Assembly (NCBI RefSeq): GCF_000283155.1
Contig: NW_004454177.1
Span: 25,525,248-25,589,247, forward strand
Reading direction: 5' to 3'
Source: Ceratotherium simum simum
Lineage: Eukaryota > Chordata > Mammalia > Perissodactyla > Rhinocerotidae
Length of the DNA stretch: 64,000 nt
The notes below the pieces were generated by a model that was not told the DNA's origin, made no database searches, and worked only from the letters and a program-made list of their open reading frames with translations. Position 1 is the stretch's first letter, and the number at the start of each line of letters is the position of its first letter. A program made the translations under genes and the position numbers. Shown piece by piece: positions 22,680-33,811 of this stretch.

Positions 22680-23210
22680 CTGATAGTTAACTAATAGAAT
22701 GTGTGTGATGAGGAAAGGGGGGATTGAGTGAATCCTCAGGCTTCTGACTAGGACAACTTGGTAGATGCTGGAACCATTGAGATAGAGAACACTCCAAGAG
22801 GAACATATTAGAGTGAAAGATCATAAATCACTTAGGGCATTTGAGCTTGTGGTCTGGGAAGAACATCTGAATGGTTAGGTCCAGGAAAGAGTGGGAGAGG
22901 CTGGTTGGAGCTCAGAAGAGAGATAAGAACTGGAGACACAGATTTGTAAGTCCTCTGCAAGCATATGTAATGAAAACCATGGGAGTGGATAAATAGCCCA
23001 GGGGTAATGTGAAGGGTAGGAAGAAATGGAGACAAACAAGTGGAAAGGAATTCTCAAAAGACACTGGAAGGAGTGGCCAGAGAAGTAGAGTGAAAACTCA
23101 GTGGGAAGTGAGAAACTGAAGCCAATCATGTAGACAACATTTTTAAGAAATTTATTTTTTGAAGGGGAGAAGCGAGAGGTAGGGGTGTGTATGTGAAATT
23201 GATTCAAGAG
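22680..23210 (-). mobile_element. L2 LINE interior, antisense
   Basis: Purine-rich antisense L2 sequence. 'gaaggagtggccagagaagtag' and 'aaaactcagtgggaag' match the reverse complement of the L2 reverse transcriptase region. The overlapping antisense open frames (67 and 110 codons) are LINE debris. Confidence 0.55.
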
Positions 23211-23419
23211 ACAGCATGAGAAACCCCTTATTCAGTTTCCTTTCACAATACAGAGTAACTGAAACACTACAGATAATTCTGACATCAGGCCTTCTTGTTC
23301 ATACCCACTTGAAAAAAAACACTACTTTGTTTAAATCCATCCCTCTACCTACTGCATACCAGCATTCATTGAACAAAACACAACTAGAGAACCAACATTA
23401 TTCCTCACCAACTTTAATA

Positions 23420-23530
23420 CTAAGAGCTCAATCATTTATGCATGCATTCATTTATCCTGCAATGCTTGCCAAGCTCATATTAGGCATCAGGCAGTATGCT
23501 AGGTGTTGGTGAAACACTAGTGGAAAGAAA
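23420..23530 (-). mobile_element. L2 LINE 3' end, antisense
   Basis: 'atgcattcatttatcctgca', 'ttaggcatcaggcagtatgc' and 'taggtgttggtgaaacact' are the antisense L2 terminus. Confidence 0.7.
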
Positions 23531-23544
23531 AACACAGTTTCATT

Positions 23545-23725
23545 CCTCCAAGAAACTTCCAGACTCCTCAGACTGGACTAGATTTTCTTTCTCTGAGGTC
23601 CCTTAATATCCTCTGCATATATGTATCCTTCATCTGTCTTATGTAATATAGTTATCTGTTTGTTTTGGTCCTATCCAGCAGACCTTGAGCTCTTTGAGGC
23701 TGAGAACTATGCATTATTCACCTTA
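23545..23725 (+). mobile_element. L2 LINE 3' fragment
   Basis: 'cagcagaccttgagctctttgagg' and 'gagaactatgcattattcacc' are sense L2 blocks. The terminal repeat is lost, apparently where the L1 begins. It lies back-to-back with the antisense L2 to its left. Confidence 0.6.
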
Positions 23726-23829
23726 ATTTTTTAAAAAGTGAACATATGAAAATGCACAATTTTAACCATCAACAGTGAAAACCTTTTGGACAGTAAGAAC
23801 AATGAATGGGAATTTAAAAATATATATCC

Positions 23830-24455
23830 TACATGTGGAAACAAACTAAGTGTCTGTTGATGGATGAAGGGATAAAGAAAATGTGGTGTGTGTATATATA
23901 TATAGGTATGTATGTATATACACACAATGGAAAATTAGTCAACCATAAAAAAGAAAAAAACCTATTTGCAACAACATGGATGAAGCTGGAAGGCATTATG
24001 CTAAGCGAAATAAACCAGACAGAGAAAGACAAATACTATGGTATCACTTATATGTGAAATCTTAAAAAAAAAAAAAGTGAACTCATATAAACAGAGAGTA
24101 GAATGGTGGTTGTCAGGGGCTGAGGGGTAGGGGAAATGGGGAGATATTGGTCAAAAGGTACAAAGTTGCAGTTACAGGATGAATAAATTCTGAGGAGCCA
24201 ATGTACAGCATGGTGACTATAGTTAATAATACTGTATTGTATGCTTGAAATTTGCTAAGAGAGTAGAACTTAGCAAATAATTGTTCTTAGCGCACACACA
24301 CGCACACACAAAGTAACAATGTGAGGTGATGGATTGTTAATTAACTTGATTGTGGTAATCATTTCACAGTGTCTATGTACAGCAAATGATCATGTTTTAC
24401 ACTTTAAATATATACAATTTTATTTGTCAATTATATTTCAATAAATACATTGAAA
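23830..24455 (+). mobile_element. L1MA-type LINE 3' end, 5' truncated
   Basis: The left part is the end of ORF2 ('gtgtctgttgatggatgaag', 'caacatggatgaagctggaa', 'tatgctaagcgaaataaacc'). The right part is the 3' UTR ('agagtagaatggtggttgtc', 'ctatagttaataatactgta', 'tttacactttaaatatatac') ending in an AATAAA-type signal near 24440. A 74-codon frame at 23833-24057 is the ORF2 C-terminal remnant. A TA/GT microsatellite sits inside the ORF2 part at about 23887-23926. Confidence 0.88.
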
Positions 24456-24754
24456 GAAGCCTTGCGTAGTAAGTACATTCTCATTAAAAAAAATGTATAT
24501 ATATCCTACAAAAACAGAGCCTTTAACTCCTCTGTTATTGCAGTTACCACATTTCCTGGATTTTCCAAGGCAATTCTGATTTAAACTATTCTCTTCTTTC
24601 TGTTATCACAATATAGAACTTAATACGTATACTGAATTTCAGAAAACATGATGTCTTCTATATCTCAATTTCTTCTGTGTGACTTCTCCAAGAACTGCTG
24701 TTCCTTAAATCTATTCATTCTTCTGGGGTATATGTATTACCAAACAGTTTTATA

Positions 24755-24902
24755 GCTTCTCTGGAATTCAATTTCTTAACATGTAAAAATGGGGATGATA
24801 ATACTTACCTCAAAGTACCGCAGTGAGGATTAAGTTAGGTAATGTGTATACAGCACTTAGCACACTGCCTGGCACACAGCTATTGCTAAATAAATGTTGG
24901 TT
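24755..24902 (+). mobile_element. MIR SINE 3' half
   Basis: 'ttaacatgtaaaaatgggga', 'acctcaaagtaccgcagtga', 'tagcacactgcctggcacac' and 'gctaaataaatgttgg' are the MIR 3' half in order. Confidence 0.9.
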
Positions 24903-24959
24903 TTTCCCCCCATCCTCAGCAAATAAATTATTTGTGCAAGGCTCATTAACCAATCTGTA

Positions 24960-25215
24960 AGTTATTTGTGAGTATTTACTCTGGCTGGCACTGTGGAAGT
25001 TACAGATACAGAAGAGCACATTAAGACCCTTACGATCTTACTGGAAAGCCCTAGGATAAACAGAGGACAAATAAATGCTAAACTGTGTGGAATGAGGAAT
25101 AGTCTTTAATAGAATTTAGAGAAGAGAAATAATAGAGAATCAATGAGATTTGGCTAGAGTAGGGAAAGATGGTACTAGAACTCAGTGGGAAGCCATAGAA
25201 GAGTATTCCAAGAGA
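24960..25215 (-). mobile_element. L2 LINE, antisense
   Basis: 'gagtatttactctggctgg', 'cacattaagacccttacgat' and 'caaataaatgctaaactg' fit antisense L2, diverged. Confidence 0.55.
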
Positions 25216-26430
25216 AGAATGAGTTTCCTTTCAGGCGTCTCTTCTAAATATTTGACTATGATGAGGATGATGAGACTCATCCTAGGTCCTGAGAGAAAGA
25301 ATGCCTTGACTGATGATTAATGTCTGCCTGACTATGCCATGGGGTTCCCCAAGACTGATGCAGAAGCCTATTTGCCAAGCCTGCCCCAGAGCATCATGGA
25401 AGGGTGAAGAAAGAAAACTATGCTTAGCTGTCCTCTTCAGAGGCTTTCCTTTCCTTTTTCACTTTGTTTCCCTCAGACTCTGGCTTATAAATCACCTCAT
25501 TCTCTGACAGGCTGGTTGGGCAAGCCTTGCTGCATTCTGGAAGCTTGGCAAGCCCCCTGTACAGTTCTTGCAACCTACAAAAGGCAAGAGTTCTGTCTGG
25601 TGAAGAGCTAGGGCTGTGAGTTTGTCAGTGGCTTCACGGGAAACATAATTATAAAGTGTCTGACTCTCCCTGTCCTAAATATGCCACACTGTGAAAAATG
25701 ATGGCAAGAATATTAACCCCAAGAAGGCTTCCCTGGGGGTCCTCCTGTGGAATAAACTGGGTTACCTAAAGGTGGATGGTAACCCTCTCATCAAACCTGC
25801 ATGCTGACAGGCCTGGGACCTAGAATATTCTGCCATCCTTTAAAACCTGTCCTGATGATCTGCCAAATCATGACATCAATGAGGAAGATCAAGCCACCTC
25901 ACATACAGTTAGAAGGGACCTCAAAGGCTCATTCACCACTGAGCCATAGCAGTAAGGGAAGGATCTAAATTAGTCTTTTCAAAAGGTTCTAGATTTTCTA
26001 TTTTGACATCTCCTTAAAAGACACATGTTCTCTGAAGAAGACAGAGATGGCTCTCTGAGAAATTCAGCAGAAAGTGAGATCACAGACCTTATTACATGAC
26101 TTTGCTAAAGGCTGATATTAATTTATGCACGTGCATGACCTATGTGTAGGGTCTATAACACATCAGCTGCAAAAAAGTGACTGGGTTCTCGTGGGTCCCT
26201 CACAGACAGCAATCAGGAAATAATTTATTCAACATACTATTGGGGCTTATCAAGGTGGCCTACTACATGTCACTGTTCCCAAGGCAAACCCATAAAAAGC
26301 AATGGTCATCGCAAAAAAAAAAAAAATTGCTAAATTGCTATGGGAACAGACAGAAAAGAATGTCTGATGTTCTGCTGGGAGGTAAGCTCAAGAATGTGAA
26401 AGCGCACATTTACCAGGTGGCTGGTGGGGT
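25216..26430. other. Unassigned interval
   Basis: About 1.2 kb with no recognised repeat or gene. The 143-codon frame at 26177-26608 spans an A-run and an L2-like piece and has no domain signal. Confidence 0.35.
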
Positions 26431-26434
26431 GGGG

Positions 26435-26560
26435 TGGGTCTACATTCCAGACATAGGAGCAGCCCATGCAAAGACCTGGATGCGTGAGGGAGCACAGCTT
26501 GTTTGGCAAGTCTGCAGCAAAGGGTGTAGTGGGGAAGTTGTGAGAGACAGGAGGCACAGG
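26435..26560 (-). mobile_element. Possible L2 fragment, antisense
   Basis: 'agcagcccatgcaaagacctgg' and 'agggagcacagcttgttt' resemble antisense L2 interior. Confidence 0.45.
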
Positions 26561-26764
26561 AGTCTCAGAGAAAGGGGGAAACCTGGAAGCCATTCCACTT
26601 TGTCATAGTGGCAGATGGTTCCTTTTCTTCTATTCCCTTCGCCCTGTCTCCACTCCTCATATCAATAATATCTTCAACATTATAATGACAGCTGCCCATC
26701 AACCATTGTTCTTTCTTTTAGTAAAACAGCAACCCAATTTTCCTTGGAGAATCACCCATTTCCC

Positions 26765-27240
26765 ACTCTTATATCACGTGGTTTGGGTGCCACTGGGCCT
26801 ACTTCCTAACTGTGTGTACCAGAACTAGCTAATCAGAGCATGGCATTCTTCTGGCCATTGTAATTGGTTTAGGAATGAGCATGTGACTCAAGCTGCATCA
26901 CTGAGACCCAGTGCTGGGAATTTTGCTGCATTTCTGGAGAAAGGAGCACTCTATAAACCACACTATCCTCATTCCATCGGGGTATGTGGACTGAAAGATG
27001 TAAGCCTGGATCTCCTGTTGGTCATATTTACCACCAGCTGGAGTACTGACCTGAAATTGAAACCAATTTTGAGGATAACAGAGCTGAGAGATGGAGAAAA
27101 ACAAATTACGTATATTTTTTGAGCACTTGGATGTAGCTATGCTTGAAGTTACCTCAGCCCCTTGTTTTTTCAGTAACATGAAACAATAAATTCTTTTTAC
27201 AATTAGATACATGCTACTTGCAAACAAAGTAGCATCTGAG
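26765..27240 (+). mobile_element. Solo LTR, MaLR/ERV-L type
   Basis: 'ctagctaatcagagcatggc', 'taattggtttaggaatgagc', 'gactgaaagatgtaagcctgg', 'cagagctgagagatggag', 'gagcacttggatgtagctatg' and 'acatgaaacaataaattc' give the full order of this LTR family, including its AATAAA signal at about 27184. It is a more complete relative of 19065-19305. The 79- and 119-codon frames crossing it are incidental. Confidence 0.65.
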
Positions 27241-27734
27241 GCCCTAGCCCCTGTCACTTTGGTGACTCACAGTGCCTTGGGGCATTTATTAACTGGATTT
27301 GACTCAAGAACCTGAGTTGTAGAAATCATTAAATGCTCCAAGGAAGATAGTTACTCAAACAGAAAGTGTTGGACTGTCATGGCTCCAAATATCCTTAACC
27401 ACTCTGACTTCCCGCCCCACATGTGCTTTGTAATAAATGTTTCCCAGGGCCATTCATATGGAAGGAGAACTGTGCAACTCTGAGGCTAGGAAGTCTAGCC
27501 TTCAACTACGAGGTCCCTCTTGAGGCTTCTTCCACAGCATGATAGTTCTAGGAGTCTTGCTACTTCCACCTTGCCCTGTGGTCACCTTGGGTCTAGGCAG
27601 TTGCTGTTTAATTTACACATTCTACTTTCCTTTCCCTGCCATAAAAGATCACTGTTCCTGCTGGAAGACCTCACTCACTCACCGGCTAGCAACAGTTATC
27701 ACCTAAGTCTGCCCAACCACTGGAGCTCAAGAGG
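27241..27734. other. Unassigned stretch
   Basis: No repeat or exon was recognised. Confidence 0.35.
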
Positions 27735-27905
27735 TTAAGAGGATTTGGAATCAAACAGACCTCAGTTCAAGTCTAGCTTTACCGAATATTTGCTATTTGA
27801 CTTTGGACAACTACTTACCCTACATGAGCTTCAATTTCCTCATCTATAAAATGAGGCTAATAATTAATATGCAACTCATAGAGTTGTTTGGATTAAATAA
27901 AATTT
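27735..27905 (+). mobile_element. MIR SINE
   Basis: 'gatttggaatcaaacagacc', 'tcaatttcctcatctataaa' and 'agagttgtttggattaaata' are the MIR head, core and 3' half. Confidence 0.9.
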
Positions 27906-27934
27906 AAACAATGACAACAATAACAAGCCTGTCA

Positions 27935-28350
27935 TTCAAGTTCACCAAAATCCAACTTCCACTTACTTTACCAATCTTTTCTTCCTTATCCCCTCCCCAC
28001 CCCCATACAAACTCAGTTCCAGTCACACAGACTCAGCCGCCATACCTGAATGTGCTGTGCACAGCTCCATCATTGTGGCTTCGGCTCTATACTTCTTTTC
28101 ACCTGGAATGTCTTAGTGTCCATCTTCAAGACCCAGCTCAAATTTTACCTCTTTTATGAATCTTTCTTTTACCAGGTCAGCTCCTTACTCTTTGATCTCC
28201 TAGATAATTTCTCGTTGAATACATTTACCATCTTGTAATGGATTTTTGCTTTCTCTCATATCTTGTATCCCCAACTGTATCCTATCTAAACCTCTTTATA
28301 CCCTCCCCCACCCAGTGTCTTACACATAGATGGTACTCAAAGGATATTTG
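27935..28350 (+). mobile_element. L2 LINE 3' part
   Basis: 'ttttcacctggaatgtcttag', 'cttcaagacccagctcaaat', 'ttttatgaatctttctttt', then 'cccagtgtcttacacatag' and 'ggtactcaaaggatat' follow the L2 3' order. Confidence 0.6.
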
Positions 28351-28653
28351 CCTAATGCTTTATCTTATTCCCAATCATTTGTTGTTGGGTAACACTGAAA
28401 TTCTAATAAGTAAATTTAAAAAGAGGACCTACCTCCCCAGCTCTAAAACTCCCACAAAAGTCTGTTCAGCTTGAGTTAAGGCCTGTCTTCTGCTTTTGAA
28501 TTGCAATTGGAAACATATGGTGATTTGGAAGCCAGCCATTTTTTTTTTCCTTTTTTTTTTCCTCCCTCTCTCAAGAAACCTTTAAAACTTCGCTAAATAT
28601 GTCAAGGAACAGCAATGAAAATGTCAAGAAATTGTAATATTGCTTATTGCAAA

Positions 28654-28675
28654 ACACACACACACACACACACAC
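28654..28675. repeat. (AC)n microsatellite
   Basis: About 11 AC units in an A-rich context. Confidence 0.95.
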
Positions 28676-29625
28676 CGTTGCTGGTGTGTTTACAAAGTTC
28701 CAAGTTGGAAAAAAACAAGTGCTAATTTTAGATTTTGGTTTTTTCCTTTAAGTCATAATAAGAAAAAATACAAACATCAATTGAAACCCCAGTGCACAAA
28801 ACCTCTTAGTCATACCCACCAGGCACTTTTAAAAACCAATTTTCAAGAGAAAGGGTTCTCATTCTTAGCTCATTGAGTCGTGAATCCTGCTGCCCCAATG
28901 AATAGAAGGAATTGAAAGCACCACCAATGGAATCTTGTGGTCTGGTCTTGGATGGGGAAGTCAAAATGGCAGCTGTGTCTTGTATGTTGTTTTCTAACAC
29001 ATTTTCCACCTCACTGAAACCCTGCAGTGCTTAAGACTTCTTCTCAGATCATAACCCAGAAGAGAATCAGCATTCATTTCTCATTGACAACAAAGCCAAT
29101 CTTTTGACATCCCAGTAATCATCATAGCAATCAGTGGTGAATCATGTATTGAAATTTTGACTTCACTTGGCAAATTACCAACTGATACAGGTGAGCCCTT
29201 CTTAAAAATGCTCTGACTTTCTAAACACTCTGGTAATAATAACATCAGTTTTCATTGCAGTGATGGAAGACAGAGTTGGGGAAGAAGAGTGAGTGTTTCT
29301 TGACTGTCTTCCTTCTTCAGGAGGAGTTCCTGACTCCTGGGCCACTGTTGTCCCAAAAGCAATGCTGTCTCCTCCAGAACCATCTCAGGGGAATGACACC
29401 TTCAGGCCCTTAGCCTGTGTGATCCCTCTCTTCCCTGCTTCCTTATAAGCATCAATAAATGTTTTGAAGACAAGGCAAATAGAACCTTCGAAAAGATGTC
29501 TGTGTTTCATGTGATCATTGGTCCTTTACATTTTTACCAGAACAAGACTTTTCTACTGTAATTATTGGAGCTTCAGTGATGGGAGACCTCCATCACTAGC
29601 CAAGTCATTATTCAAGAACTAGTCC
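28676..29625. other. Unassigned interval
   Basis: Nearly 1 kb without an assigned repeat. 'agcatcaataaatgttttgaag' near 29449 looks like a polyadenylation context, but no transcript structure supports it. Confidence 0.35.
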
Positions 29626-29629
29626 AAAT

Positions 29630-29790
29630 TTCAGACACATGTGACACCTTCTTTGACCGCCTTAGGCCTCTGGGAGCCTTCTCTCCTCTCAGCCCTTGGA
29701 AAACTTATTGATTATACCTCATTTGTTACTCACTATGAACTTCTTTATTTTTCATGCAGGCAAGACTTCTCTTCCCAAACAAACTGGTAG
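29630..29790 (+). mobile_element. L2 LINE fragment
   Basis: 'gacaccttctttgaccgcctt' and 'acttattgattatacctcatttg' resemble the L2 stretch before the terminal tail. Confidence 0.5.
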
Positions 29791-29809
29791 TGTCTTGTCT
29801 TACTTTAGT

Positions 29810-30045
29810 GTGATGTTTAAAGGGAACCCTGGAGCCAGACAATCTGGTCTCCAGTGTGGCTCTGCCACTTCCTAGGCATGACATTGAGCTAGTTACATAG
29901 CCTTTTGTACCTCAGTTTCTTTATCTATGAAATGAGGATAATAAGAGTATCCACCCCACAGAAATATAATGAGTATTCAAGGAGTGAATGGATGTGAAGT
30001 GCTTGGAACAGGCCTGGGAAATAGTAAACACTAAATAATGTTACA
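29810..30045 (+). mobile_element. MIR SINE, near full length
   Basis: 'gtggctctgccacttcctag', 'gtacctcagtttctttatct', 'atgaaatgaggataataa' and 'gtgaagtgcttggaaca' are the MIR blocks in sense order. Confidence 0.92.
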
Positions 30046-30087
30046 TATTAACTCCCTCAGTACCTCTTATAGCAGTCTATACTGTAA

Positions 30088-30340
30088 TTGATTTATTCAT
30101 CTAACAAATATCTATTGTGTACCTACTATATGTCAGGGACTATTTTAGGTGCTAGTAATGCAGGGATAAACAAGATTGACAAAGTTACCCTTCATGGAAT
30201 TTACTGTCTTGACAGAGAGACAGGTAATAAACAAGCCAATAATATAACAAAACAAAATAAAATATAACATAGGATATGATTCCAAGTAATGACGTGAGTT
30301 TTAATGATGAGTAAGCAGGATAGAAGATAAAGTGTGATGG
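30088..30340 (-). mobile_element. L2 LINE 3' end, antisense
   Basis: 'tcatctaacaaatatctatt', 'tgtacctactatatgtcagg', 'actattttaggtgctag' and 'tgacagagagacaggtaata' form antisense L2. Confidence 0.88.
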
Positions 30341-30999
30341 GGGAGTGGTGTGGGCCAGTGGGTAGGGGCTTATTTTAAATGATCAATAAGCACTTAATTG
30401 TCAGATCTAGAGAAAGAGGTTTACTGACCATCTCTTGGAAATTTCCAGGCTGTGCACCGCAAGTCCATATCCGAATGTCCAGTTAGAAAGAAGACTGTGA
30501 AAATGAAGGAAAATGATAAAGTTGGCTAAATCTGTCCTGGGCATCCCATCTCCTGGCTTTGTTTTATCTACTCCTTCTCTTTAATCCTACCTCTTAAAGC
30601 ATGTTTGCTAATCATGGCTGCCCAGAGAAATGCAATGAAATTTAATCAGTGATTTAATCTCCAGATCTTTCCTTTCATTCCTCCATCAAAATTTACCAGT
30701 TCTGAGTCCCTTTCCCTGAGGACTCTGGGTCTCTGTGTTTCAAAATAACAGCAGATTTATCTCCTAAAATATTCCAGAAATGTTTTCTAGTGCTGCTGTG
30801 AATAAAAGAGGAAAAGTCCTGTTGTTCTCTGGCTATATTCTTGCTTTAATGATGGCTTTCTGAAAATATGGTTTCAACTTAAGTAATTTGTCTAATGATA
30901 GGAATTTGATGGCAGCAAGACTGGGGGAAGATACCTTAAGGGCAGGTAAGACCTTGTGATATCTGCAAAGTCTCACAATATAGGCTGCAGCTTTGTCTT
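30341..30999. other. Unassigned stretch
   Basis: No repeat was recognised. This is the target DNA left of the ERE insertion. Confidence 0.35.
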
Positions 31000-31288
31000 A
31001 GAAAGTATATTTTTGGGGTTGGCCCAGTGGCTTAGTGGTTAAGTTTGCGTGCTCTGCTTTGGCTGCCCGGGGTACGCAGGTTCGAATCCTGGGTGCAGAC
31101 CAACGCACTGCTCATCAAAGCCATGCTGTGGTGGCATCCCACATACAAAATAGAGGAAGATGGGCACAGATATTAGCTCAGGGTCAGTCTTCCTCAGCAA
31201 AAAGAGGAAGATTGGCAACAGATGTTAGCTCAGGGCTGATCTTCCTCACCAAAAAAAAAAAAGAAAGAAAAAAGAAAGTATATTTTTG
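31000..31288. repeat. 16-bp target-site duplications of the ERE
   Basis: 'agaaagtatatttttg' occurs at 31000-31015 and 31273-31288 without a mismatch, bounding the SINE exactly. The insertion preference (AGAAA start) fits L1-endonuclease priming. Confidence 0.95.
31016..31272 (+). mobile_element. ERE-type tRNA-derived SINE (Perissodactyla)
   Basis: The head carries RNA polymerase III promoter boxes: box A-like 'tggcttagtgg' at 31028-31038 and an exact box B 'ggttcgaatcc' at 31079-31089. The body has the ERE hallmarks 'catgctgtggtggcatccca', 'gaggaagatgggcacagat' and two 'ttagctcaggg' blocks, then an A-rich tail at 31251-31272. A perfect 16-bp target duplication 'agaaagtatatttttg' flanks it (31000-31015 and 31273-31288), which marks a comparatively recent insertion. 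This is the strongest taxonomic marker here. Confidence 0.95.
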
Positions 31289-31309
31289 TGGTTAATTGTA
31301 ATTCTGTAA

Positions 31310-31505
31310 TAACATAAACCTGGATACGAGTCTCGGCTCTGACAATTCTTGCTGCGTGATTTTCAGAAAGTAACTGTTCCTCAGTTTCCTCATCCCTCAA
31401 ATGGGGAGACTGACACTACTTCCGATCTTGGATTTTTAATGAGGATTAAATGAATTAATACAGGTAGCATATCTGGTACAGTAGCTCATATATTTCAAGT
31501 GCACA
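31310..31505 (+). mobile_element. MIR SINE
   Basis: 'gatacgagtctcggctctga', 'ttcctcagtttcctcatccc' and 'aatgaggattaaatgaatta' are MIR blocks in sense order. Confidence 0.88.
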
Positions 31506-32250
31506 ATCATATCTTCCAAAAATCTGTTTATGTACATACAAAGTCTGTTTGTTTGACCTAAAGAGGGATTAATTTACACAATTGCTCTTTAGAATGGAGC
31601 TTTTGATAGCAAATGTGAATATGGTTCCTTTCCTGACCCAACCCCAAGCAGGAAACTGCTTCTTTCGGTTGGGCACGTTATAATTGTGGTAAATCTGTAT
31701 AAGCTTCTTCATAACATGTTGTGTTTTGTTTGGTGGTTTTAAAATATTCAAAAGAGAGGAGGCTGACCCATCAAAGAAGCTAGGCTACCAATTAGAGAAT
31801 ACATTCCCTAACTGAGAGAAGTTTGAGTGAGTGGCTTAGAAGAAAGACCACACTAAGGAATGCTCCCTGCCTCCTATAAAGGGGAAGGTTGGCATCATAT
31901 GAAAGAGATGGCAGCAGGGGTTCAAGGTGGCTTTGGAAAGAAATTAGGAAAAGTTTGTGTCCTGGGTAACTTGATGTGGATGGAGTGAGAGTAAGATTTC
32001 TTTCTGTGTATTTCCTTTAACCAGGCCTCTCTTATACCAGTCTGGGAGCATCATTCACAGAGAGGAGAATGCAGCATGAATGGAAACCTTGGAGCATAAT
32101 TCCATTGTGTTTGGTGTCAATAGCATTCCTGGAGTTGTGCAAGGCAGCAGCCCTGTCTTTAAGCTCTTGCTCAAATTACATTATTTGTATTGCTTATAGG
32201 AATCAGTCACTGGGAGTGTTGTTTTAGTTAAATGGTGGTTGCCAGCCCAG
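31506..32250. other. Unassigned stretch
   Basis: About 750 bp with no recognised repeat or gene. Confidence 0.35.
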
Positions 32251-32254
32251 GAAA

Positions 32255-32425
32255 TGAATTAGTTATTCTCAAAGTGTGGCCTCTGGGCTACCGGCATCAG
32301 AAATTACCTGGAATTTTTTTTAATGTAGATTCCTGGGTCCTACTTGGATCTTCTGACTCCGTGAGGATAGAGCTCAACCATCTGTTTTTCACAAGCACAC
32401 CAGCTTATTCTAAGACACACTAGAG
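32255..32425. mobile_element. MER5A-like hAT transposon
   Basis: 'tctcaaagtgtggcctctgg', 'ccggcatcagaaattacctgg', 'tagattcctgggtcctact' and the closing 'acactagagtttgagg' form a MER5A-type element, with both ends partly recognisable. Confidence 0.75.
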
Positions 32426-32429
32426 TTTG

Positions 32430-33000
32430 AGGTCCAAAGAAAGAGAAATTGTTGATGTTAGGGACATTAGAGTGAATTAAAAACAAAACAAAACAAAAAA
32501 CATGAGCAAGACAGTTTGACACAATTGCTCCCTCTTTTCCAAACTTTAGAAGTACACTCATCATAGGTTTTCTCGGGTAAACTCCTACAGCTACTTTTTG
32601 GTCACTATTGGGTTTAGAGAAAGTGTTTCTTTCAGATGCACCCTTCTGTGTCCTAGAACCTGGAGTAACATGTCCTAGAATGGATTGAAGAGTCACTTAA
32701 ATGAGGAGGCTCCCTTGAACAGGCAGGAATTTAGATTGAAAAGAGCTTAACCGCAGTCCGACACAGAGAAAAGAGAGAAGACTTTCCATTTCCTAAGTGG
32801 GAAATAAACAAACTAAAACAAAGAAAAACAAAAACCAGAAAACAAGAACAAGAACAAAGCCTCTCTTTTAAAAACAGCTGCTGAATGTCATGCTTAAGGA
32901 TGTTGTGGACTGCCCTGAGTCCGCGTGATGTTGGTTCAAAGCAGGGAGCACAAGTTCTCCATTCCCTGTCTGTTTGTGAGGGAGGGTTAACTTCAGTCCT
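32430..33000. other. Unassigned A-rich stretch
   Basis: Contains 'aaaacaaaacaaaac' and 'agaaaaacaaaaaccagaaaac' tracts (32478-32500, 32820-32860). The 118- and 102-codon antisense frames here are low-complexity and unsupported. Confidence 0.35.
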
Positions 33001-33004
33001 TCTT

Positions 33005-33475
33005 GGACTTTGGGTCTGTGGTGGACTCTTGGTGCTCATGCAGATTCCCCTTCAGGAATGACTGATTGACTCTCCCAGCTGCCGGGAGTGTGGCTGGCTG
33101 GGAGCCCTGGCTTCCCTTTGGGGGATCACCTCTGCTCCAGAGAGCTGCCTGGCTGAAAGCCATGCCCCTTTCCAGAGCAGCTCACATCCAATGACGGATT
33201 CCAGTGAGAGTATAGAGGCTCGGCCTCTTTGCCCCAACTTGGGACAAATGAAGGGTCATTCCAGCTTTAGAACTCCCCCTGGGGTTGGCTGAGGCCTCCA
33301 ATGAGACTGAACCCCAGCTCAACTTCTCCCTGTGTTCAGTTCTTCTTTCTCTTCCCTTCCACAGGTGTTGATCCTAATAGTACTTCCTAATAAACTTCCT
33401 GCATGCTAAACTCCATCTCAGAATCTATTTCCTGGGGAATCCACCCATGTCTCCTCTTCTGTGCAGCCGGGGAGA
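33005..33475 (+). mobile_element. LTR, ERV-L/MaLR group
   Basis: 'ctgctccagagagctgcctgg', 'agagcagctcacatccaatgac', 'gtgagagtatagaggctc', 'acaggtgttgatcctaatag', 'cttcctaataaacttcctgc' and 'tctatttcctggggaatcc' form a recognised LTR layout, with its polyadenylation signal at about 33388. Confidence 0.6.
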
Positions 33476-33810
33476 AGTTAGGTCAAGGGTAATGGGAGGA
33501 GGGGAGTCGTTTATATTATTTTTTTCCCATATCAGGCCCTGATCCTGGAAATACATAAGCATGTTCCTATTGGTCCATGGAAAGTTCTATTCTATTAGGT
33601 GAGTTTGACTGAAATTTCATTCTTAACATCAAATTGTCTGAATTGTACTGTCACTGAAAATCTTACCCTGAAAGACTTGCCCCAGAAGTTTTACCCTGCC
33701 ATTCCAATCACCATGCATATTCCCCAGAAAAACAATCAGAGGATTTGTTAGACCTACCTACTGAATGAAAGGTGGCAGGGGTTTCTTTTTATTAGAATGA
33801 AAAACATAGT
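33476..33810. other. Unassigned stretch
   Basis: No repeat or gene was recognised. Confidence 0.35.
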
Positions 33811-33811
33811 T

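Noticed and set aside
26177..26608. 143-codon open frame as a possible exon
   Set aside because: It crosses an A-run (a lysine stretch) and an antisense L2-like piece. No domain, start context or splice signals support it.
29449..29470. Polyadenylation site of a gene
   Set aside because: AATAAA motifs are common by chance in AT-rich DNA and in LINE and SINE tails, and no upstream exon was found.
31028..31089. A tRNA gene at the head of the ERE
   Set aside because: Box A and box B are present, but the sequence continues into a SINE body and A-tail and does not close a tRNA cloverleaf.
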